NCBI RefSeq assembly: GCF_032854445.1
Contig: NC_088307.1
Span: forward strand, 2,480,001 to 2,544,000
Direction of reading: 5' to 3'
Origin: Liolophura sinensis
Taxonomy: Eukaryota; Mollusca; Polyplacophora; Chitonida; Chitonidae
DNA length: 64,000 nt
Made by a program: the position numbers and the translations under genes. The notes below the pieces were generated by a model, which was given only the letters and a program-made list of their open reading frames with translations, searched no databases and was not told the DNA's origin. Positions 12,401-24,400 of this stretch are shown here, one piece after another (the first letter of the stretch is position 1; each line of letters begins with the position of its first letter).

Positions 12401-15400
12401 GATTTTAAATGCTCTTGAAAAACTTTGCTGTCTTCATAACTAAGTTCTTTCACACTGAAGTCAAATGTGCTTTCTTGATTCTGGATCCAACATTAAATTT
12501 GAGTAAATTTACGAACTTTAAACCTAAACAACTGAAGTTGAAAGGCATGCATTGCTTAAACCACTGTGGTGAAGGGACTCCAATTTGCCTTCGCCACACA
12601 GAAATTCTATTCGCCAAACCAACGTGGCGCATTGCTAGCCCAAGCCTAGCGACTAAGTAGATAATCCAAGTCTCATAATAAATTCGGGGTGTTTCCTTTT
12701 TTGGGGGGCAAACTGGCGATGTAGAACTTGCGTATCGGTATTACAAAGGAACAATATTCAATCCGACCTGAGCCAGGAAAGGTTACCCAATTGATGAGCA
12801 TTGACAAAGTAGAGATAAACAGATCCTCTGATGAAAGTTAGATTACACATTTTCTGTATTCATGTTGGTCGCCTGAACCTGGAAATGTAGCATCTGCTGC
12901 CATTGTTTGTGACTCGGATAGGATTGGCACCAGTCTACAGTTGTGCTGTTAGCTAGTTAGACATCTGATACCGGTAGTTAAAAGCATGCTCTGTTTGATT
13001 TTGTATGGCTCATGTAAATAGAAAAAAAAAAAAGAGGAAAATTTCAGTTGTTAAAACATTCTGCCCGCCTGCTTAAGCCGTCTGTTGTGAAGAAGAAAAG
13101 AAGTACAAAAATTATCCCACTGAGGAAGGGGAGCTTTTTGGTGTGTCTTTTATAGACATACATTAGGATTAGAAAATGTTGGAGAAGCATGTTCTGTTTG
13201 ATTTTGTACGGCTGGTGTTAAAGAAAACCTCGGATAAGTTGTTTTTGCTACATGTATGTTGTAGTGTAATCTATGTTGAAGTTCCCATAGTTACATGGCT
13301 ATTTACAAAATAGGGCTACTATACAGAATTTGGCAGGATTGGTTTGTTTTTTTGTCTCCTTAGAATGAAACAGAAGCACTCTATGTGAAATAGTTTTGTT
13401 TATTTGTTGGTGTAAGGTTAGAAAAGATTGTGGTTTCTACATGTACATGTATGTACCACAGTTTAAAAAAAAGTTGCTAATATTCCTTAAGGACTAGACA
13501 GTGTTGTGATATATTTTTGTTCAGAATTTAGACTTATTCTCTTAGGAAGGCGGCTGAGTGATCAGATGTGGGTAGACATTTTTTCTTTATGTTTTGTTGC
13601 ATTTTGGTCTGTTTGACATGTTTAGAATAATACTCTGTATGCTTTCTCTGAGAAAATAATAAAAAAAAAAAGACAAAGAGTTAAAAATGAAAGCGTACAG
13701 TTTCAAAATCCAAATGACATAAGGATTTGTCAATTTTTATGGCTGACTTCAATGAATGATTGTCCACTGTTTACATTGGTACAAAGTGCATGTATGCTGT
13801 GGATAGGACTGAAAGGCATCTCTTCTAGGGTTCATGTCTGAGGCTGAACGGAGCTTCTGCACAGCAATAGGAGTTATAATAACATTGACCTGTAAATAGG
13901 CTTTATACATGTACATATAATATCTAGTTTTACAAAGGATCCTGAACAAAATTATCATGAGGAAATGTGAAAAATGATGCTGGACAAGATTCTGTGTTTT
14001 AATTTGTAAACTTAGTCATCTGCTTTAAAAGGTTTCGCTCAATATACAATGCTTTGTAATTGCTTTAAAAAGAGCCAGTGGCTGAGAGAATTGATTTTGT
14101 TCTGTTCCATTTTTTTTTTTTTTTTTTTCTCGTCTGGCTTTAGCTGTATTTGAGTTCGCGTGTGATGTTAGCGTTCCCTCCGATCACACCCCCCATTGTT
14201 GTACTTTTATTCTTTGTTCACGGCCACCCCCAGGAAATGAGAACAACGCGTAGTTCCTTTAAGATTTTGCAAGACTGCTCTAGTTACGGAACGTTTGGCT
14301 CCGAAATCCTTCAGGTGAGATGTGATTGGTCAGCGTATTGCTCAAGGCCTGTTTTGATTGGACGACTGCCATATAACCTCACCTGGATATAACTAGTTAT
14401 CGTCATTTTGTAGTACTTGGGCGTGGACCATTGAGTTACCTCCCTTTTGTGTATTTGTATAACCAGTGAATATTGTGCTGTCATGCTAACCATGTTCACA
14501 CTTTGCCGTGTCTAACACTCAAACAACCATCGTCTTATTGCTTTATGCCACACACCGATAAATAGGAACTTATTTCTACAGAACAGAAATTGAGGGTAAC
14601 AATCTAAGTTACAGATGCTTACGTTTCTTAAATATTGTGGTGCAAGTACACACAGGCTTTAGCAGTCACATCTTCTAGGAGACTGAACTGTTTTATCAGT
14701 TTTTGTTATATTTTTGCTGCTTTGTCGCACTGTTTAATTTAATTTAATACAAGATAATGGAGAATTTTTTCCCTACAGTGCTCAATTTCTTGTTCTTAGA
14801 GAAAAAGAAACTGAACAGTTTTTAAGTATTTTCTTGATTTTAGCTGTATCAATTCCTTTTAGAACTACCTACAACTTTCTTGCCTTTAAGCATAGTTCAA
14901 AGGACTACTCCTAAATTTTAAGTGTCATAGATAGAACTTTTTCTTGGGTTAAAAGTACAGGTACTGCAGGTGTTTTTTTCATTGTGAGTTTATGTGTGTG
15001 TGTGTGTACTTTGCTTTTTATGTGTGTAAAATCAAAGGTTAAAGTATATGTGCTCTTTCAGTTCCAATCAGTGAAGATTTACAAAACTATAAATAAAGGC
15101 ATATGAAACGAGATTATGTATCTATGAAAACATGTTTGTATCTCTCATGATTGTTTTTATTTGCCGTGTTTTCACATTGACAGTTCACCGTGTAGTAGAG
15201 TTATCTCGCACTGTTCACCTTTCATCACTTACTCACACTGTCAATACTCAGGCAAACTGTGAACTGGTTTGATTTTGGTTTCACTTTCAGTTTTAACAAC
15301 CCTGCTAGTCTGGATATCTTAATGTGTTTGTAGCACATTATTTTGCTTGCAGATTTTCTTGTCTTTTGATTTGATTTGGACCCCATGTACATGTAATTTA

Positions 15401-18400
15401 TTCCATATATATATCCTGTGGATAGTTTGGGGTATGGGCTGTCAAGGGTGATGGGAATGTAAACCTGCCATTGTTTTCTTCGTCTACTTTCACAGTATTT
15501 ATAGAGGTATTATGTTTGCAATTATGATTAATAATTGTTTTTTTATATATGTTCATTGGAAATTAAATAAATGTATTATTTTTTTAGTGGTGATCAGGAT
15601 TAGCAGATACACATATATGTATCAAACAAGTCTTTGTTTTCCTGAATAGTGGACTGGAAAAAAAAACAATTTTTTTTTTCCAGAATGTTAAGCTTGTATT
15701 AAGTTTGTCATTTGCATTAGGGAGAAGTTCTTGCTTGTACTACAGTGTTCCTGGTAGTAGAGTGTGACAATGAAAACAAAAAGTAGGTTATAAATGTTTG
15801 ATATGCTCTATAGAAGATACTGAGCTTTAATTTGATGAACTGATACAATTTCTGAATGAGACATTCTGAGAAATGCTCTATGGCTCATTTTCCATATAGA
15901 CCCAAATTTAAGAGCGAAAAAATTCAGTATTGTCAAAGAAACAGACAATTGAAGAACACAACTTTTAAGGAAGGAAAAAGAGACAAGAACACTAATAGCC
16001 AAGGAGATTTCATCTTGCTGCATTAGAAATGACTTCAGATGACTCTAAGCATTCAATACAAACATTTCAGAACGCGCTGAGTATTATATGAGCTATAAAC
16101 AAGAACACTATGGATGACACAACCACCTTTATGTGAGACCTAACAGATGGATTGAGGACTACAAGCATTCAAGTATTTGTGCAAAACACGTTATACACAT
16201 TACATCTTCTGTAGGACATGCCTGCCTTTTATTTGGAAGCCTGATTTGTGAAGGGGGACGGTTTGCAACAGCTGGCGTCCTGATGGGTTATCCTTCACTC
16301 GTGGATGTCAGTGTATTGTAACCGTCACGCCGATACTCCTGTTTTTCAAAGTGTAACCGTTTTGAGCTAAGATAACATGAATTTCTTAGTGAATAGGGTA
16401 ATTTCGGATAGTTATAACGAGAATTAAGGGGTTGAAATATGAAGATTTATCTTAGGAACCAATGATTTACTTGATATCCAATTTCAAGTCTGAAAATTGG
16501 TACCTGGCATTTTTCAAAATACAGCTTTCTGGAAAGTGGTACAAACTTTGTTGTTCATATTATATACTGGAACATCAACAATTTGGCTCTCACCACTTGA
16601 AAAAAAAATGTCCAAAAAGCTGTTTTCAGGCTTGCATTTTGGCTTCTTCAGATGTGCGGTGAAGTGGGACTTGTCATATTTCCAAAGAGTCAGCACAGAA
16701 ATTTAGGAGCGTTTGGTTCCTAAAATGCATATATTTCAACTCCTCAATGTATGATTATTTTTTTTTTTTTTTTTTTTTTGAAATTTTTGTTTACCATGAC
16801 AGCTTAGTCTGAACAGGTTCTGTTTCAGCATTTGGAGGCATTTGCATGAAGACCCCTTATCAAGCCAGCATTATTGTGATCATTTTCACAGTGGCCTGGG
16901 TTTTACTTGTTCACTATGATTTGGCAATGTTTGTTTTTTATTTAGGCTGTATCTTTTTATTTTTCTTTGTATATTATTATTTTTTTTTTTTGAGTCTAGT
17001 GTGAGGATTTGGTAAAATGATGCACCGTTGGTTACAGAACTTGTTGTTTTTATTAAATGGTAAATTCCTCACCATAAAGTTTGTAATATAATTTATGTGA
17101 AAACATTAAAAACTATGGGGTTTGGAATGAAATTTCTCAACTCTTTTTTTTGTCAATGAGCATGCTAAGAAAAAGTCATTTAATAAAATTTGAATGGGTA
17201 TTTACAATTTTTGTAATAAATCTTGTAAGAGTTCTTTTCTTCAATTTCTGCAACTTAGTTTTTTTTATGAGCACTTCACCTAAAACTAACACTTCTGCAC
17301 AGGTTTTGTTACTTTTTTTCCTTTTTCTCACGTTTGGAATTTTCAAAAGAAAAAAAGTCAGAATATAATGTAGACTGTTCTGTTTCATATTCTGATGTTG
17401 ATTTGAACCGCTAATTTACTTCACAGGGTGGTCGCAGGAAGACAAACCAGCCATACCAGCCATTTAATCGCAAAGAGCGTGTGTCTGAGCACACCTATCA
17501 GATGTCGAGGTGGACTCCATACATAAAGGATATCCTGGAGGTAGGAAGATCAAATCTCTCTTTTCTGATGTGCAACTCACTGGAGGGAACTGTGAAAGAG
17601 GACTGAGAGTTGGATTTTAGTCAATAAAATCTGTGCAAAATTCTTTGTATCATCACAGTGATTTAATGCGTACTCTAGTCTTAAGTGGGAGGCCAGGACC
17701 TATTCTCTTTAAAATATAAGGGTTCACAGATTGTTTAGGATCAAGAAACTTATTCTGATAAATGTAACACATTACATATCACGTTGCTGTGGTATATGTA
17801 ACATGCCTGAACTCAGTAAGACGTGTCATGTTGTTGTGGTATATGTAACATGTTTGACCTCAGTAAGGTGTGTCACGTTGCTGCGGTATATGTAACATGC
17901 CTGAACTCAGTAAGGTGTGTCACGTTGCTGCGGTATATGTAACATGCCTGAACTCCGCAAGGTGTGTCATGTTGCTGCTGTATATGTAACATGCCTGAAC
18001 TGCGTAAGGTGTGTCACGTTGCTGTGGTATATGTAACATGCCTGAACTCAGTAAGACGTGTCATGTTGTTGTGGTATATGTAACATGTTTGACCTCAGTA
18101 AGGTGTGTCACGTTGCTGCGGTATATGTAACATGCCTGAACTGCGTAAGGTGTGTCACGTTGCTGCTGTATATGTAACATGCCTGAACTCCGTAAGGTGT
18201 GTCACGTTGCTGCGGTATATTTAACATGCCTGAACTGCGTAAGGTGTGTCACGTTGCTGCGGTATATGTAACATGCATGAACTCAGTAAGAGGTGTCATG
18301 TTGCTGCGGTATATGTAACATGCATGAACTCAGTAAGACGTGTCATGTTGCTGCGGTATATGTAACATGCATGAACTCAGTAAGAGGTGTCATGTTGCTG

Positions 18401-21400
18401 CGGTATATGTAACATGCATGAACTCAGTAAGAGGTGTCATGTTGCTGCGGTATATGTAACATACATGAACTCAGTAAGAGGTGTCACGTTGCTGTGGTAT
18501 ATGTAACATATTACATGAACCCAGTGTGTGATATTGTTGGGGTAAATGTAACACATGGCTTAAACTCAGTGTGTTAAATAGAGGTGGTAAATGTAACACA
18601 TGGCATAAACTCAGTGTGTTAAATAGAGGTGGTATATGTAACACATGGCATGAACTCAGTGTGTTAAATAGAGGTGGTAAATGTAACACATGGCATAAAC
18701 TCAGTGTGTTAAATAGAGGTGGTAAATGTAACACATGGCATAAACTCAGTGTGTTAAATAGAGGTGGTAAATGTAACACGTGACATGAACTCAGTGTGTT
18801 AAATAGAGGTGGTAAATGTAACACATGGCATAAACTCAGTATGTTAAATAGAGGTGGTAAATGTAACACATGGCGTAAACTCAGTGTGTTAAATAGAGGT
18901 GGTAAATGTAACACATGGCATGAACTCAGTGTGTTAGAGGTGGTAAATGTAACACATGGCATGAACTCAGTGTGTTAGAGGTGGTAAATGTAACACATGG
19001 CATAAACTCAGTGTGTTAGAGGTGGTAAAGGTAACTCATGGCATAAACTCAGTGTGTTAGAAGTGGTAAATGTAACACATGGCATAAACTCAGTAGTATG
19101 AGTTACATTGTAATGGTAAATGTCTGACATACATGTAGGACATAAACTCAGTTGTACATTATCTGTTTGTGTGTCGCAGGATGTGGTTGAAGAGAAATTG
19201 GACCAAAAACACTTCCCATTCTACTCTGGTGGCGCTACCCGATCTGTGTACAGAGCACCACCTGTCAGGTATGAAAATTACAATGGCATTAACAGTGGTA
19301 CATCGTATGACAGCTGTGTGTAGTCAGAAAAAACTATTAACCTGTGGATGAATTGTGTTGTTATACCTCAGGGTGTAGTTTTTGGTTTCCAGTGGTCAGT
19401 ACACGGTTGCAATGTAATGTCATGTTTGCACAGTAATATCTCTTGTTCTTAATCTCATGCTTTCATTCTAGTACAGTTTCCTACCTACTCTTGTGTGATC
19501 TCCGTTTGTACAGCATAGACTATCTGTGTAATATACTCCCTCTTGTGTGATCTCCGTTTGTACAGCACAGACTATCTGTGTAATATACTCCCTCTTGTGT
19601 GATCTCCATTTGTACAGCATAGACTATCTGTGTAATATACTCCCTCTTGTGTGATCTCCGTTTGTACAGCATAGACTATCTGTGTAATATACTCCCTCTT
19701 GTGTGATCTCCGTTTGTACAGCACAGACTATCTGTGTAATATACTCCCTCTTGTGTGATCTCCATTTGTACAGCATAGACTATCTGTGTAATATACTCCC
19801 TCTTGTGTGATCTCCGTTTGTACAGCATAGTCTATCTGTGTAATATACTCCCTCTTGTGTGATCTCCGTTTGTACAGCATAGACTATCTGTGTAATATAC
19901 TCCCTCTTGTGTGATCTCCGTTTGTACAGCATAGACTATCTGTGTAATATACTCCTTCTGGAGTCCAATGTAAAGCAAGAAAAATGACGTTAGTAATCCA
20001 GGCCCCAGGATCACAAGCGATCTTTGTTATCAGTAAATTTGGTATGTTCCTTTCCATTCTTTTGGGTGCAATATGTTTTACATTTTTAACCTAACCAGAA
20101 TTTTTGTTGTCATCCAATACTTTGACCTTGTTACATCAGACGTAACAATGTTAAAGTGATTTGAAATTTTGACTTAGAGGCAAAGAACACACTAATGTGA
20201 AGTATAGGTCATTTCAAAGATCACTAAGCGCTGTCCAGAAAAATGGTTTGATTCATTTTTTTTAGAATTTTTTCAAATGTTACTGTGTTCTTTGCCTTTA
20301 AGTCAAAATTTCAAATCACTTAAAAATTATTATTTCTGATGTAACAAGGTCAAAGTATTGCTTGAATGGTTTTGAATGGTCTTTCATCTGGCATGATATA
20401 CTTCATTTTAGTGTGTTCTTTGCCTTTTGGTCTAAGATCGCCTTATGAGCCAAATCTAGAGCAAACTCTAAAGAACTTGGGAATCAGGTACATGTTGGGG
20501 GCCTCTTTGGCTCAGGTGGTTAGCGCGCATGCGCAGCGTAATGACCTGGAAGCCTCTCACCAATGCAGTTGCTGTGAGTTCAAGTCCAGCTCATACTGGC
20601 TTCCTCTCTGGCCATAAGTGGGAAGGTCTGCCAGCAACCTGCGGGTGGTCGTGGGTTTTCCCCGGGCTCTGCCTCGTTTCCTCCCACCATAATGCTGGCC
20701 GCCGTTGTATAAGTGAAATATTCTTGAGTACGGCGTAAAACACCAATCAAATAAATAAATAAATAAGTAAATAAATAAACCAGGTGCATGTTAAAACAGT
20801 AAAGGCTAGGACGCATTCATTCTCAGCTGGATCAGCTGCAGTTTCATGTTAAGGACTATGTCCGATGTCATACAGAGTTTCCTCCAGCAAGTATTTAGAT
20901 TACAATGGTAAAACTGATTTGTTGTAAAACAGCTATCAAATGAACAAACTATATCAAATCATACACAGTGAAGGAGCCCTGAAGCCTTCTGGCAGGTAAG
21001 GACCGGTGCATTGTGGGTTAGCAGGAGTATTGCGTGATAACTGGAGTATTATGGGATAGCTGGAATATTGTGGGTTGTTTGGGCCCCCCTCTGCAGTTCC
21101 TTTCCACTTTTCTTTATTATATTAATATTTTGTGGCAAACATTTGCAACCCTGAGACATTATACATGTACCAGTTCTGTTTGTGAAGAAACTTAAGCAGC
21201 TAAAATTGTTGTTACAAAGCAAGAAATTAAGAAGTTTTATATAATTCTTTCCCCTACAACATCTGTTACAGAAGGCTCGCATGGTTTTTACATTGTCGTC
21301 TCTTTTCCCCCATACCCACATGTTTTTATTTCTCCCCATTGCTACATTTAGTGTTTGTTTCTTGTTTTATGGTGTTTTATTTGTTTAGATAGATACTCCT

Positions 21401-24400
21401 GTATGTGATAGACTTCATACATATTAAGTACACAATTTTGGTTTTATTTGGTCCACTTGGCTGGAGTACAAAATGGAGGCCAAAGCAGTCTTAAGATTTT
21501 GTATCCACACACAGTGATGTTGTGTAATTGAGACATTTTCCAGAGCTTTTGCAGATAGGTACAATGTATCCAGATGTATCTGTTCAGAGTGTGCAGGTGT
21601 AGATAGAAAATTGTCTAAGTATGCTCATATTGTAAAATGTTTAAGAATATCTTAAAAAAAGCCCAGGTATTGCATTGAGAGTAATACTATGGCCCAGTCC
21701 TGTGTTTAACAATTTCTCAAAAAATTCAGTTACATAAGGCATGTCTTTTTGTTGTTGGTTATTCATTAGTTAAAAATAAGTACAAAATGTGACTGGCCAG
21801 TAAGACATTGATATTGGCTGGTCATTACCAATATTGTCTGGTCCTTCTCTATTTTGGCTAGTCCTTCTTGATATTGGCTGGTTCTTCTTGATATTGGCTG
21901 GTCCTTCTTGATATTGGCTGGTCCTTCTCGATAGGGGTTGGTCCTTCCCAATATTGGCTAGCCCTTCAGTTAAAAAAAATCAAACAATACCAAAAGCCAT
22001 TCTACCATTTATTTTTCTGTGCATTATTTGATACAGTCTACCCCTCCAATCTATGACAAAAAATGAACCATTGAAGGTATTTGGTCTTATACTAGATCGC
22101 TCTCATGTGGCGTACTGCAGGATTCTATTCTGAGACCAGTTCTTTTCTTGATTTATATAAATGATATCACAGTGTCTTCTGAACTACTGAAGTTTATCTC
22201 ATTTGCTGCTGATACAAGCCTTGTTTCGTCCCATATAAATAGTAAATAAGCTGTAAATATAATGCCTGATGAGTTGCATAAAGTGTGCAGATGGCTCACC
22301 GCCAACAGACTGTCCTGGAATGTAATAGAACCAAGTACATGTACATTAAACCTGCCATTCTCATCCTGTGTAATCTTGGGTAATATAAATATAGCTTCGG
22401 TGTAATGAATTTACAGTTTTATGAATCATGTTTAATGATTAATATGTCCAATGCATATAAACTATGCTTATCAGAAAATTTCCCGAAGTATTGGTATTAT
22501 TAAGCAAAAGCTGCATCAGTAAATAAGAAAACATTGCTCATTCTCTACTATTCTCTCATATACCCTGATCTATATGATGCGAATGCGCACTCGACACAGC
22601 TATTGCTCCTTGAAAAGCGTGCTGTCCATGTCATATCCGCATCACACCGACTTGAGGCGTGCTGTCCGTGTCATATCCACATCCCCCTGACTTGATAGTG
22701 CTGTCCGTGTCATATCCGCATCACACCGACTTGAGCGTGCTGTCCGTGTCATATCCGCATCACACCAACTTGAGCGTGCTGTCCGTGTCATATCCGCATC
22801 ACACCGACTTGAGCGTGCTGTCCGCGTCATATGCGCATCACACCGACTTGAACCTGCTGTCAGTGTCATATCCGCATCACACCGACTTGAGCGTGCTGTC
22901 CGCGTCATATCCGCATCACACTGACTTGAGCATGCTGTCCGCGTCATATCCGCATCACACCGACTTGAACATCACACCGACTTGAACCTGCTGTCAGTGT
23001 CATATCCGCATCACGCAGACTTGAGCTTGCCGTCCGTATCACACCGATTTGAGCATACAGCCCCTATTTCAAATCTTACAAACTACTTAATCTTGCCAGT
23101 ATCAGCCTCTTTGCCTTCTTCTGTGTCATAGATTCATGTAGTTTCTTCTTTTATCACGTCAGTTGTTCAGAAAACATCCTGATTCCTGCCACTTAAAATT
23201 TAAATTTGTATTGACCATCTCTGGTCCTCGCAAATGGAATTGACTGCATCATTTATTCAAAAATTAGCTAGTCACATTCTTTGCTTAAATCCAAATCAAG
23301 GGAATATCTCCTGAGCCAAAGGATTTTAAACATATTCTTGATATGTACTGGAAAGTCAGTTTACTGCTCTCCCTAGGAAATGTGTATCATACTGTGCACC
23401 ATTATTGTAATATTGTCCATTGATATACCAATGTTTCAGTGGGATAGAACAAGTCCATATGACTTCATTCCTGCCATCTTTGTACTTAATATCAACCTTT
23501 ACTAGGTGTCATCTAATTTATGGTGAATAAACAAACAAACAAACAAAGACATGTGGTAGAAGCCATGTTTTTTGTTGTTAATTGTTTGTTTATAAATGTA
23601 GGACTAGTTTCATCGTTTGTAACTGAATTAAATGTTGATGTTAAAATATAATGCCAGTCAGGCCATTGCTAGTCCAAGCGTAATTCCTTTTGCCTCAGAC
23701 CAGTGGACAAGTGTTAATATCAAGCCCTCTTATTCTATTCTTACTGGTGCGTTCATCTTGCAGTGTGCGTTACGGTAACTGGCACAAGGAGAAGGGGCAG
23801 GCGAGTTACAAGTCCGGCCCCCGTGTGATCATATTCATCATTGGGGGTATGTCCTACTCGGAAATGAGGTGTGCTTATGAGGTGACCCAGGCGGTCAGAA
23901 ACTGGGAGGTTCTCATCGGTGAGTCACTAAGGGTGTCAAGATTTGATACTCAGGTTGAGATAGGTTTTGCACACATTCTTAAATTTGGCTCCCCCAGACT
24001 TGTCCATGGCTGTCCATCACTGCTTGTGGGGCCTTGCTGACAGTAAGTGGTTAATCTGTGGAAGGCCAATGGTGCAGTCAAACATTCAGTGAATATTTCC
24101 AGTCTTCCACCAATATGCAACATATCTGTACAAAAATTGGTGGTTTACACTTCACACTCTGGTGTCCCAGAAAAATTCTGTAGTGTGGCGTTAAACAACA
24201 TCAAGAGTAATGTGAAGCAAGAGTCTCTGGCTTTTCTTGCTGTTCTGAACTGTTTTTGTTGTTGTTGTTATTTTCTAGCTTACTTATGTAGAAAGTAAAA
24301 CACACGCCTGACATCTACAGATAGTTAATTTTAATCCAGATGAGAGAGGTATTTTTTACTACTGTGATCTAATCATGCATTCAACTTGATTTACTTGATT

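Noticed and set aside
14280-14315. Possible extra exon ending ATCCTTCAG|gtgaga in the large STXBP1 intron
   Set aside because: No conserved Munc18 residues; exons 10271 and 17427 already join in phase.
18471-18978. Repetitive frames such as [13 protein letters not shown]
   Set aside because: Translation of the 45-bp intronic minisatellite.
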